64,000 nucleotides of DNA from Agaribacillus sp965228415 (GTDB lineage: Bacteria > Bacteroidota > Bacteroidia > Cytophagales > Cyclobacteriaceae): NCBI GenBank assembly GCA_965228415.1, contig OZ245814.1, positions 5,518,001 to 5,582,000 of the forward strand, given 5' to 3'. Both the position numbers and the translations under genes were made by a program. Below, in pieces: positions 8,710-17,197 of the stretch. Under the pieces are notes generated by a model. It worked only from the letters and a program-made list of their open reading frames with translations, searched no databases and was not told the origin of the DNA. Every line of letters begins with the position of its first letter. Position 1 is the first letter of the stretch.

Positions 8710-9126
8710 ATGACAAGTCCCTTTCATCTTGCTTTTCCCGTCAAAGACCTGGAAACCACCAGGCAGTTTTATCGGGAGTTAATTGGTTGCAAAACCGGCC
8801 GCGAATCTGACCGTTGGATCGATTTTGATTTTTTTGGGAATCAGATTACGGCACATCTTAAACCTGAGGAAGTTCAGGCGGTATCTACCAATGCCGTCGA
8901 TGGAGAAGCGGTGCCTGTACGGCATTTTGGAGCTATTTTGGAATGGCAGCAATGGCACGACCTGGCTCATCGCCTGAAGGAGAAGCAAATAAATTTTGTG
9001 ATAGAGCCCTACATTCGATTTAAGGGACAACCCGGAGAGCAGGCCACCATGTTTTTCTATGATCCCAGTGGCAATGCCCTGGAATTTAAATCATTTAAGG
9101 ATGCATCCCGTATTTTTGCAACCTGA
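8710..9126 (+). CDS. VOC superfamily (glyoxalase/dioxygenase-like) protein
   Basis: A 138-aa protein made of one vicinal-oxygen-chelate unit (two beta-alpha-beta-beta-beta modules). I start it at MTSPFHLAFPVKDLETT because His5 is then in the usual first metal-ligand position; the gene is preceded by a CTGGAAAAA stretch. Later metal-ligand candidates are His in VRHFGAILEW and Glu in NALEFKSF, and FFYDPSGNALEFK is the typical VOC C-terminal signature. Members include glyoxalase I, extradiol dioxygenases and resistance proteins; the exact reaction cannot be assigned. It is a stand-alone gene divergent from the patatin gene. Confidence 0.85.
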   Translation: MTSPFHLAFPVKDLETTRQFYRELIGCKTGRESDRWIDFDFFGNQITAHLKPEEVQAVSTNAVDGEAVPVRHFGAILEWQQWHDLAHRLKEKQINFVIEPYIRFKGQPGEQATMFFYDPSGNALEFKSFKDASRIFAT

Positions 9127-9187
9127 AAATAACGGCAACAGTATCCCGTTTTATAGAGTATGTGCGTTGATACATTATGCAAATTCC

Positions 9188-9217
9188 TTTGGCTTTGAAA
9201 GTATTCTTTTAGTTTTG
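9188..9217 (+). promoter_or_regulatory. Full -33/-7 Bacteroidota promoter abutting a start codon
   Basis: TTTG at 9188-9191 and TAGTTTTG at 9210-9217 are separated by 18 bases, matching the Bacteroidota consensus in both boxes and spacing. The predicted transcription start would fall at or next to the ATG at 9223, so the transcript may be almost leaderless, or the true start lies further downstream. Confidence 0.6.
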
Positions 9218-9222
9218 TGATT

Positions 9223-10380
9223 ATGTTTCGAATTTCCCATTATTACAATCGGCTATCTTTCATCAATCGCCTCCGGTCCCTGACCGCGGTGGCCGGCCGG
9301 TTGCTGATAGCTTATTTTGTATTGCTAAGTATCGTTGCGGAGGCAGACAATGGCACACCGAATCTTCACCTGAGACTTTTCAATTACACTTCGGAAATTC
9401 CAGAGGGGATATTATCGGCACGTAGCGCCGTGTTTGTGTTGGTAGATGATGAAAATAAAGACAGAACCGGCTGGAAGGAGCTTTCGGCCAAGGCACATAA
9501 GGTCATAGTGGGTACGGGCACCGATGTAGTGGGCTATTACAACATCTATGACCTGTTTGCGGGTCACGAAACCCAAAGATCTTTTGCACAGGATATGTTA
9601 AAAAGGGAGGTCAAAAACATTCTGATCTTAGAAAAGAAGCAGGGGTCTTTTAGTTTAAAAGTTACGAAATTTAATGAGAAGCCCACCTTTATGGATCATG
9701 GCCAAAATGCGTGGAGATCTGAAAACATTGAGCTAAGAGAAGTATTGGCAGATTACAAACGGGCGGTAGGCGGTAGTGGCCAGCATCGGACCAACTTCCT
9801 GATGGCAGATGCTCCGGAATTTTTTGAGGATACGGGATTGGTGCGAAAGCAAAGATTTGACATTTTTAATCAGGATCTGAAGCTGGACAAATTGGCGGTA
9901 CCTTTGTTTCCAACCCTGGCAGCCGGTGTGAACATAGAAAAACAGGTTAGTTCAGATGGTACCAGCGATCAGCTATTAAGGTATCAACAGCAATGGAAAG
10001 TCGATAGTATTGAACTTGCCTCCATTATGGAAACCTATCCGTTTGCCTATGGAATTGTGGCGGCAGATTCGGATGAAAAGAAGTTAAGGGAGCAGGGTTA
10101 TCAATTTATGTTATATTACCTTAACACCAGCGGTAAAGTGATCCATGACCTGCTCAACTATAAAAGTGATAAAAATGTGACTGACTATATCACTATAAAA
10201 CCATCTACTGATAAGCCAAATCTGGTGACCATTCAGGCACACCGGCCGGTGTACAAATATTATATCAAGCATATTTTCTCCGGTGAAATTTATTTGGGAA
10301 ACGTGTGGGATGCCGAAGAAAGTTGGCAGGCAGCTTTAAAAAATCATATTAATGGCATTAAAAACAAGATTAAGCAATAA
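9223..10380 (+). CDS. Exported protein of unknown function, 385 aa
   Basis: The N-terminus has basic residues followed by a hydrophobic stretch (LLIAYFVLLSIVAEA at about residues 27-41), so it is probably a signal peptide, although its polar n-region is unusually long. The mature part begins near DNGTPNLHLRLFNYTSE. It looks like a mixed alpha/beta soluble domain with segments such as SARSAVFVLVDDENKDRTGW and KNILILEKKQGSFSLKV. I recognise no catalytic motif. I chose the ATG at 9223; a GTG six bases earlier lies inside the promoter box. A downstream GTG near 9277 would give a more typical short signal peptide. It is followed by a strong hairpin at 10468-10508. Confidence 0.65.
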   Translation: MFRISHYYNRLSFINRLRSLTAVAGRLLIAYFVLLSIVAEADNGTPNLHLRLFNYTSEIPEGILSARSAVFVLVDDENKDRTGWKELSAKAHKVIVGTGTDVVGYYNIYDLFAGHETQRSFAQDMLKREVKNILILEKKQGSFSLKVTKFNEKPTFMDHGQNAWRSENIELREVLADYKRAVGGSGQHRTNFLMADAPEFFEDTGLVRKQRFDIFNQDLKLDKLAVPLFPTLAAGVNIEKQVSSDGTSDQLLRYQQQWKVDSIELASIMETYPFAYGIVAADSDEKKLREQGYQFMLYYLNTSGKVIHDLLNYKSDKNVTDYITIKPSTDKPNLVTIQAHRPVYKYYIKHIFSGEIYLGNVWDAEESWQAALKNHINGIKNKIKQ

Positions 10381-10467
10381 GTTTAAATATTGTTTTAATC
10401 AAAAACGAATTTGCGGGGATGATTGAAAGTGCGGGATAGTAAGTCGTTGATTCTCTGAATAAAAGGA

Positions 10468-10508
10468 GAAGAAAAACAATACCGACTGGCGTCGAATTGT
10501 TTTTCTTC
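10468..10508. terminator. Strong stem-loop downstream of the 385-aa exported protein
   Basis: GAAGAAAAACAAT (10468-10480) pairs perfectly with ATTGTTTTTCTTC (10496-10508). Inside, CGAC and GTCG pair around a TGGC loop, giving about 17 base pairs with a small bulge. It lies 88 bases after the stop at 10380. It lacks a separate U-tract beyond the arm, so it may be a terminator, a processing signal or a small mobile-element fossil. Confidence 0.5.
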
Positions 10509-10643
10509 AAGAGTCCCAAATTAAAAAAAACAGCTATGGAAATTCTTATTGGATTTATGCTTTAATTATATAAGTTATATATTGGTCTTTTATTATTGGC
10601 TGTTTATCTAAATTTTCTTTTTCCCTACACTTAATTTTTTAAT

Positions 10644-10674
10644 TTTGGAAAAGATCAATATTATCTCTATTTTG
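10644..10674 (+). promoter_or_regulatory. Probable -33/-7 promoter for the first XRE regulator
   Basis: TTTG at 10644-10647 and TATTTTG at 10668-10674 are separated by 20 bases. The -7 box has one base fewer between TA and TTTG than the consensus. It would give a leader of roughly 40 bases to the ATG at 10724. Confidence 0.35.
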
Positions 10675-10723
10675 ATAATCATTTACAGGCACTATTATAT
10701 ACAATAAATTCGAATAAATCAAG

Positions 10724-11239
10724 ATGTCCGAACATTTTAGCCCTAAAAAGTTCGAAAAATTTGGTAGATACCTTCGACACTTCAGGAAAAAGAGGGGTTT
10801 GAGCCAGGAATTGTTTGCCAATAGATTAAACGAACTTACAGGATTGAACGTAAGAAAGAACACAATCAGCAATTATGAAACAAGTACAAGTTTCCCTGCT
10901 GTAGGTATTATTCCATACATAGCTGTTCTATTAGAAGTCACCATCGATGAATTGTTTCATGGTGAACGCCGTCATGACCTAGCTTCCCGTGGGAGAAAAG
11001 ACGATTCTCCGGTTATTGCACATAAGATCGTCAATGAGACTGTTGAAACAACGCTTGATCTTAATGCCATTACCAAAATAAAACTGGAAAGAAAAGATCT
11101 TAAGGATCTTTCGGAGGAGGATTTGAGGGCGGAACTAAAGAAGCAGTATGAGATTTCCGATCAGTTGCTAGAGGAGTTGATGCGTTTGAAAGATTTAGTT
11201 ATTTATTTAAGCAGCAGGATCACCGGTTTCGATCAGTAA
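10724..11239 (+). CDS. XRE-family helix-turn-helix regulator A
   Basis: A 171-aa cytoplasmic regulator. Residues 8-75 are a Cro/C1-type HTH: FGRYLRHFRKKRGLSQELFANRL, then NVRKNTISNYETSTSFP, with LLEVTIDELFHG closing the domain. A polar linker follows, then a C-terminal helical region ending DQLLEELMRLKDLVIYLSSRI that reads as a coiled coil, probably for dimerisation. It is a paralogue of the regulator at 11896-12408: lengths differ by one residue and both share DQLL-E-RLKD in the tail. It has no visible sensor domain. It sits beside a minus-strand TPR-anchor array that it may control, but no operator has been identified. Confidence 0.85.
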   Translation: MSEHFSPKKFEKFGRYLRHFRKKRGLSQELFANRLNELTGLNVRKNTISNYETSTSFPAVGIIPYIAVLLEVTIDELFHGERRHDLASRGRKDDSPVIAHKIVNETVETTLDLNAITKIKLERKDLKDLSEEDLRAELKKQYEISDQLLEELMRLKDLVIYLSSRITGFDQ

Positions 11240-11895
11240 AGCTTTTTTAACTGTTGCATAGTTTCCTTTGCGCCCGCAAAGGATGGGTGAGGAATGTGCT
11301 TTTTACCCGTTAACCATATCTTGATTTTTTAATTTGCCGCCTGGCAAATGTATTCCCTTTTTTATTTTTTCTTTGTTATTTCAAAGGCATCAGCCTGGCC
11401 TTTAAGCTGGCTTCTCGGGGTAATCAGCTATACCTAACTGAATTTTTCTTCTGAATTTTCAAAATCTCGGCAAAACTCTTATATTTATCGCTGGTGTTTC
11501 TTTCAACCGGCATAACACTGTATAACACAAAGTACGTAAGATAGATTATGGTAGGCCATTGAGCTGATTTCAGTGATATAGATGGTTTACTTTAATTGGT
11601 GCAATGATTAGATTCAGGCGAGTGACCTGGGATTAATCAAGACAATATGTATATATAATAAAGGGGAGGGCCAGGAAAGAAAATTGAGATTGGTTATTAG
11701 AAAAGGCACTGTTAAAATAAAGGAATGAAATTAGAAGACCCTCCCCCGAAGGTATTTTAAGGTAATTTTACATTTGTTTAAAATATATATAGCACTTAAT
11801 TTGTATATTAGCATAAATTGAACCTAAAGCATGACATAATGTTAATAAAAAATAACAAATATGTCAATAAAAATATAAAATATAATTCTCCCGCA
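11240..11895. other. Gene-free spacer between the two XRE genes, with two hairpins
   Basis: No credible gene. Two compact inverted repeats occur. CCTTTGCG/CGCAAAGG at 11265-11282 lies 26 bases after the first XRE stop. ATTTGCC/GGCAAAT at 11332-11349, with a GCCT loop, is followed by a T-rich run and could be a terminator. The promoter for the second XRE gene lies near the right end. Confidence 0.5.
11773..11803 (+). promoter_or_regulatory. Probable -33/-7 promoter for the second XRE regulator
   Basis: TTTG at 11773-11776 and TAATTTG at 11797-11803, spacer 20. The -7 box is one base short of the consensus. The leader to the chosen ATG at 11896 would be about 85 bases and contains in-frame upstream TTG and ATG codons. 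Confidence 0.4.
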
Positions 11896-12408
11896 ATGAA
11901 AAAAGAAAATTTTTTTGGCACCAACCTGAGAAAATTGAGGAAAAGTATGGGTATTAGTCAAACTGTACTGGCCGAGCGCATCAATGAATCAACCGGTGCA
12001 AAGTTAAGACACAATGTGATTTCTAATTATGAGAATGGAGTAACCTTGCCATCATTAGGACTGGTTCCTACCATCGCCTCTATTTTAAACATCTCCGTGG
12101 ATTTGTTATTGGGAGTAAAACAAGCAGAGGATGAGGCGGTGCAGGAGGAGTCAACCGCTCAACTAACCAAGAAGGAGCGCATGGATCAGTTAAAGGCGGA
12201 GCAATTGGATCTGCAACCGTTTTTACATATTTCAAGGGTTGATGTCAGCGTACTGAGCCGGCACGAGTTGATTGATGTGCTAAATGAGCAATACGATTTA
12301 ATAGACCAGCTGCTAAAAGAAATCACCCGCCTGAAAGACGATAACATCAGTACCAAAGAAAGGTTATTCGATCTGCGGGAAAAGTTTGAGACTTTCCTGG
12401 GCAAGTGA
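11896..12408 (+). CDS. XRE-family helix-turn-helix regulator B
   Basis: A 170-aa paralogue of the regulator at 10724-11239. I chose the ATG at 11896 (MKKENFFGTNLRKLRKSMG) because it aligns with the paralogue start; a possible extension of 26 codons is lysine- and asparagine-rich and unlike a protein domain. The HTH covers about residues 8-72 (GISQTVLAERINESTG, RHNVISNYENGVTLPSLG, LNISVDLLLG). The tail SRHELIDVLNEQYDLIDQLLKEITRLKDDN reads as a coiled coil, matching the paralogue. It converges with the frameshifted TPR gene 200 bases away. The duplicated regulator next to duplicated TPR genes suggests one expanding accessory module. Confidence 0.85.
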   Translation: MKKENFFGTNLRKLRKSMGISQTVLAERINESTGAKLRHNVISNYENGVTLPSLGLVPTIASILNISVDLLLGVKQAEDEAVQEESTAQLTKKERMDQLKAEQLDLQPFLHISRVDVSVLSRHELIDVLNEQYDLIDQLLKEITRLKDDNISTKERLFDLREKFETFLGK

Positions 12409-12608
12409 ATTTAGTGACAGGTGGTGTCAGGGTAGGTTGCTCCCTTGCAGACAGGCTTGTTTATTGATATTAGCCTTGTGTGGTCATTAAATATATTTTA
12501 CGGCCTGGATGAGGAAGGTTTAGCGAATAACTGATGCTTGGAATGTGTATTTGCTTATGACTTGATGCAATGATGGGAATAGTTCAGCATAAGGTATTTG
12601 ACAAATGA

Positions 12609-13924
12609 TCAGACGTCTTTAATATCGTTCCACATTTGCTTTATGAAATTCTTAAATCTTTGCTCCCGGTAATGTAGCAAAGCAAGCAATCCCAGGATGG
12701 CTAATATTGAAAAGCTTACTATCCATAAGGATCGGTTTTGGATACTCTTTGCTTTTTGTTCATGGTATTGGGCCTTAGATATCTCCTCTCCATTTGTCAT
12801 TGCCAGATCGAGTAGTCGTTGATTGTTATTGGTTTTAGCGTATTCGATGTGTTCAATATATTCGCGATTGAGCTCCAGAAGTCTTTCATAGTCCTTTTTA
12901 TCAGGGTTTTTTTTCGCTGATAGGCGGTAATTAATATAGAAGGAGTCTCTTTAAGATTGCTGTCAAAATAGGCGGTGGATAAGTCTATCAGTGACAGGGT
13001 TTTTTCAAGATAAACAATGGCTGAATCAGGTTGATTTTCCATTAAATAGAGTTTACCAATATTCAGTAAAGTGGTAGCAATCGCCGCTGGTTTATTCAAT
13101 TTTAGCTTCTCTATTAGGGCTTTTTTAAAATATTGATGGGCGAGTGAAAAATTTCTCTCATCCCGGTAGGACTCGCCAATGTTATTATAACCATAAGCCA
13201 ATCTTAATGTTTTATCTTCCTCTTCATTTACGTTTTTAATCGAGCGTAAATAATTTTCTCTGGCTAATTTGTAATCTCCTTTTTTGAAGTGGATTATGCC
13301 AATGTGATTGTAGATTTTATTAATAGATACTTGATCATTTATCTTTTCCGCAAGCTTTAGTGCTTTGTAGGTATACTTTAGGGCTTCTGAATAATTTTTT
13401 TTCTGTCTGAAGCATGTGCTGAGGTTATAGGAGGTTTTAATGATTTCTTTTTTGAGACCGTTTTGTTCATATAAAGCCAAAGCATCAAGATAATACTCTT
13501 TTGCTTTACTATATTCCTGCACTTTATAAAAAATGTAAGCAATATCTGTTAGTACGTGCGCTGTTTCCGAAATCAATCCAGCCTTTTTGTAAAATTTTAT
13601 CGAAGACAAATAATTGACCAGCGCCAAATCAACCTGCCCGTCTAAAAGATAGATGTCCCCAAAACTATGCTTAACTTTGGCTTTATCCACAACGTTGCCG
13701 AATTCGTTGACAAGGTCCCTTAGTTGGTTAGCATATTGAAAAGATTTATCAAAGCCCAAAACTTGATAGTGATCCATAAGCTTTGATAAAACCAGAATTT
13801 TTTGTGTAGGCTGGAGGTTTTCATCGAGAACTGTTATTAAACTGTCAATTTCGTTGCTGGCATGAGAAGTCAAGTAGCTTGAAGCTAGTGCGGAAATTAA
13901 AGTAATGACTAAAAATCTTTTCAT
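12609..13924 (-). pseudogene. TPR membrane-anchor protein 1, frameshifted in an A8 tract
   Basis: The first frame (13924 to 12797) gives a signal peptide starting MKRFLVITLISALASSY and six or so TPR repeats to about residue 325. It then leaves the paralogue alignment at a run of eight A on the minus strand (12907-12914). Adding one A restores an uninterrupted 438-aa protein ending in a membrane helix (SLWIVSFSILAILGLLALL) and the tail YREQRFKNFIKQMWNDIKDV, matching the intact copies of 434 and 439 residues. The second half also survives as a separate 63-codon frame at 12609-12800. It may be a real null allele, a slippage-switched gene, or a sequencing error in a homopolymer. Confidence 0.85.
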
Positions 13925-13961
13925 GTTAGCAGCACAGGTTGAAATGTTGGCACATAAACTT

Positions 13962-15266
13962 TTAAATGTCTTTAATATCCTGCCACATTTGCTTTATAAA
14001 ATGTTTAAATCTTTTTTCACGGTAATAAAGCAAAACCAATAGTCCCAGGATGGCTAGTAGCGCTGCAGTAATTATCCATATTGATCGGCTTTGTAAGCTC
14101 TTTGCCTTTTGCTGGTGGTATTGTGCCTGGGATGCCACCTCGTCATTTGCAGAGAGGAGGCTAAGCAACTTTTGGTAGCTTTGCCTGTTTGAATGATGGA
14201 TGCGGCTAATATAACTACGGTTGAGTTCAAGTAACCTTTTATAATCCTTTTCCTCGGGATTGCTTTTGCGCTCATAAGCCTTGATTAAGGTTGAAGATAC
14301 TTCTTGAAGATTCTCATTTATGATACCCGGATCCAGGTTTGTTAAGGCTTTTTCCAGAAATACTATCGCCGAGTCTGTCTTTCCCTCTATTAAATAGAGC
14401 TTTCCAATATTCAATAATGTGGTGGCTACCAGTGGAGGATTATTTAGTACAAGTTTTTTGCTTAAAGATTCTTTAAAATATTCAAGAGCTTTTTCATAGT
14501 CACCTTGCTCCCTGAACGTTTCGCCAATATTATTGTACGCCATACCCAAAATCTCCGTTTTGTTTTCCAGGTGATCTGTGTTTTTGATAGAGTTAAAATA
14601 GTTATTTCTGGCGGTGGTGTAATCCCCTTTATAATAATAGATCATACCAAGCAGATTGAGAATGATATTGATGTATTTATCGTCATGGGCATTAGTGGCT
14701 TTGGTTAAAGCTTGGTTGGCATATTTTAATGCACTAGCGTAATTTTTTTCTTTTATTTTGCATAAGCTAATGCTTCTGTAGGTATTAATTATTTTATTCT
14801 CCAAATTCAACTTTGTGAAAACTTCCAGCGCCTCAGAAAAATAATGATTTGCCTTGTCAAATTCATTAACATTCCTAAGTAAAATGCCAATGTTCTTTAG
14901 GCCATCCCCGGCATATTCAAACAATCCAGCCTGTTTATACCAATAGTTAGATTTTAGATAATTTTCAAAGGCACCATCTAAAGTTCCTAACTTTTCATTC
15001 ATTCTGGCTAAGGCCCAAAAAGATTTTGCTTTATCTTCAGCGCTGCCATGATTCATGGCTAAGTCATTGAATTTTACCATAAGATCATAATAAGAATTGG
15101 GATCATCAGAAAGCGTCTCTAAATATATTTCCCAGTAAATCTCCAGTCTTTCTTCCAACTGTTGTGCTGAGCTAAGCCTATCTAATAGATCAGGTAATCT
15201 TTCATTGCCAGTTGCCTCCGAACAAATAAAGGCACAGGTAGTAAGTAAGGCAAAAAATCTTTTCAT
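13962..15266 (-). CDS. TPR membrane-anchor protein 2 (kinase-less sensor-like)
   Basis: A 434-aa protein: signal peptide (MKRFFALLTTCAFICSEATG), several TPR repeats between about residues 85 and 310 (for example ALKYANQALTKATNAHD, AYNNIGETFREQGDYEKALEYFKESL, LLNIGKLYLIEGKTDSAIVFLEKAL), a linker, one transmembrane helix (SIWIITAALLAILGLLVLL at about 394-412) and a basic tail REKRFKHFIKQMWQDIKDI. Predicted topology is TPR domain in the periplasm and about 20 residues in the cytoplasm. This is the layout of Bacteroidota TPR sensor kinases, but no kinase or DNA-binding domain follows. It ends 37 bases before the frameshifted paralogue and is probably co-transcribed with it. Confidence 0.85.
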   Translation of the reverse strand: MKRFFALLTTCAFICSEATGNERLPDLLDRLSSAQQLEERLEIYWEIYLETLSDDPNSYYDLMVKFNDLAMNHGSAEDKAKSFWALARMNEKLGTLDGAFENYLKSNYWYKQAGLFEYAGDGLKNIGILLRNVNEFDKANHYFSEALEVFTKLNLENKIINTYRSISLCKIKEKNYASALKYANQALTKATNAHDDKYINIILNLLGMIYYYKGDYTTARNNYFNSIKNTDHLENKTEILGMAYNNIGETFREQGDYEKALEYFKESLSKKLVLNNPPLVATTLLNIGKLYLIEGKTDSAIVFLEKALTNLDPGIINENLQEVSSTLIKAYERKSNPEEKDYKRLLELNRSYISRIHHSNRQSYQKLLSLLSANDEVASQAQYHQQKAKSLQSRSIWIITAALLAILGLLVLLYYREKRFKHFIKQMWQDIKDI

Positions 15267-15366
15267 AAGAATTGGCGTGGGTTCGTTTAAAATTTAGATC
15301 ATCCTTCCAACAATCCGGTCAAAAATTTCTCCTATGAAATAATAGCTGCTTTATCGTCATAAAATG

Positions 15367-16686
15367 CTAAATATCTTTAATATCGTTCCACATTTGCTTT
15401 ATAAAATGTTTAAATCTTTTTTCACGGTAATAAATCAGAGTAAGAAGACCCAAGATAGCCAGTATAGCGGAGAATAGGATCCAGAAAGATTTGTTTTGGA
15501 TATTTTGTATTTTCTGAAGATTATTGTTTGCATCAGATTTTGCCTCGGCATTTGCCATCACCAGATTAACTAACTTTTTATTATTGAATGTTCCAGTGGT
15601 CTGAGCATGATCGATGTAAATACGATTAAGCTCGAGCAACCTTTTGTAATCCTCCCTATCCGGATTTTTCTTACACTCATACGCTTTAATTAATATTGAA
15701 GGCGCCGATTTAAGATTGTTATTCATAGTTGCTGTAGCAAAGTCTATTAGCGACAAACTTCTTTCTAAATATACAATTGCGGAATCTGGCTGATCTTCCA
15801 TTAAATTAAGCTTCCCAATATTCAGCAATATTAGGGCAGTCATTTCTGGATCATTTAGTTCTTGGATTTCAATTAAGCTCCTTTCAAAATACTCACGTGC
15901 TTTTGAAGTTTTACCTTCTTCCAGGTAAATTTCCCCAATATTATTGTAACCAATGGATAACCTTAATGGTTTATCTTCTTCTTTATCAATAGTTTTAACG
16001 GAATTTAAATAGTTTTCCCTAGCAAGTCTGTAATCTCTTTTTGCAAAGTAGATTGTACCAATATAATTGAAGGATTTGTTTATTAGTATTTGATCCCTTA
16101 TTTTCTTACTCAGCTTTAGGGCTTTATGGGTGTATCTTAGTGCTTCATCGTAGTCTTTTTCTTCCCGACTACAGGCGCCAAGGTTAAAATTAGATCTTAC
16201 AACATTTTTATCTGAGTTGTGTTTTTTATACAAAATCAGAGCTTCACTATAGTGGTGTTTAGCCAAACGAAATTCCCGAACTTTGTAAAAAATATAGCCG
16301 ATATCATTTAGTACATCTGCTGCATCCAATTCTAAGCCCGCTTTTCTATAAATCTTGACGGCTGATAAATAATTGACTACCGCCAAATCAAATTGCTGAT
16401 TAAATCTATAAACTTTCCCAAGATACCAAAAGGCTAGAGCCTTATCCTGAACTTCACCATGCTTTTTAGTCAATATGCACAATTGTGAGGCATATTCATG
16501 GGCTTTATTGAAGTTAGAATGATAATGCAGGGTAATTAGCCTTGATAGAACTTTAATTTTTTGTGTAGGCTTTAAATTTTGGTTAAACACGTTGGTGAGA
16601 CTATCAATTTCATTTTCTTCTCCAGCCGCCAATAAAAGATTAGATCCGATTCCGAAGATAAAGATGGTAGTAAAAAATCTTTTCAT
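15367..16686 (-). CDS. TPR membrane-anchor protein 3
   Basis: A 439-aa paralogue: signal peptide (MKRFFTTIFIFGIGSNLLLAAG), TPR repeats from about residue 60 to 315 (AVVNYLSAVKIYRKAGLELD, DEALRYTHKALKLSKKIRD, GYNNIGEIYLEEGKTSKAREYFERSL, LLNIGKLNLMEDQPDSAIVYLERSL), one transmembrane helix near 401-418 and the tail REKRFKHFIKQMWNDIKDI. The last 20 residues are nearly identical to those of copies 1 and 2, so the short cytoplasmic tail is probably the functional output. It is 100 bases upstream of copy 2 on the same strand. No catalytic domain is present. Confidence 0.85.
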   Translation of the reverse strand: MKRFFTTIFIFGIGSNLLLAAGEENEIDSLTNVFNQNLKPTQKIKVLSRLITLHYHSNFNKAHEYASQLCILTKKHGEVQDKALAFWYLGKVYRFNQQFDLAVVNYLSAVKIYRKAGLELDAADVLNDIGYIFYKVREFRLAKHHYSEALILYKKHNSDKNVVRSNFNLGACSREEKDYDEALRYTHKALKLSKKIRDQILINKSFNYIGTIYFAKRDYRLARENYLNSVKTIDKEEDKPLRLSIGYNNIGEIYLEEGKTSKAREYFERSLIEIQELNDPEMTALILLNIGKLNLMEDQPDSAIVYLERSLSLIDFATATMNNNLKSAPSILIKAYECKKNPDREDYKRLLELNRIYIDHAQTTGTFNNKKLVNLVMANAEAKSDANNNLQKIQNIQNKSFWILFSAILAILGLLTLIYYREKRFKHFIKQMWNDIKDI

Positions 16687-16749
16687 AAGGTTATATTTTT
16701 CAAGGCAACAAATGACATGCTAGGTTTAAGAAATCTAAAATATGATTAA

Positions 16750-16815
16750 ATACCTTTTAACATCCTGTCACAATGTTTTCATAAAATGCTTAAGCCTGTG
16801 TTATAAAGCATGCTG
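16750..16815 (-). pseudogene. Decayed 3' end of a further TPR-anchor paralogue
   Basis: About 65 bases on the minus strand align with the 3' ends of the neighbouring TPR genes. The reading RLKHFMKTL-stop-QDVK corresponds to RFKHFIKQMWQDIKD, with the Trp codon TGG changed to TGA. On the plus strand the words ATCCTGTCACAATG and ATAAAATGCTTAA mirror the intact copies. A small deletion interrupts the part that encoded the YYREKR segment. No upstream TPR coding remains. It is a relic left by deletion in the array. Confidence 0.7.
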
Positions 16816-17197
16816 TTAATTGCCTGATACTTTGAACATAATTGTTTTGAACATCAATGGTTAGAACTTATAGCCTTAGAATCATTCTACCAGTTGACCT
16901 TTCGGTGGTAAGGTGATCCCATCAAAAACTGATTTGAGTTCCATTGACAACTTCAAGGTTGCTGTTAGCCCGTATACAATTGTTTTTAAGGTTTATCGCT
17001 GCATTGATACCTGCAAAAAAAGGATATTCACCTGATCATTACCATAACTGCAAAACCGCAGATATTCTAATGTGCTAATATAAGCAGGGTCAGTCTGTCA
17101 ATTAATCAAAACACCTCCAGACAATCTCATAGTCCAATTGTCATGGCGGGATAAAAGTGGGGGGTTAAGGGATATTTTTTACTTTATATAGCTAACG

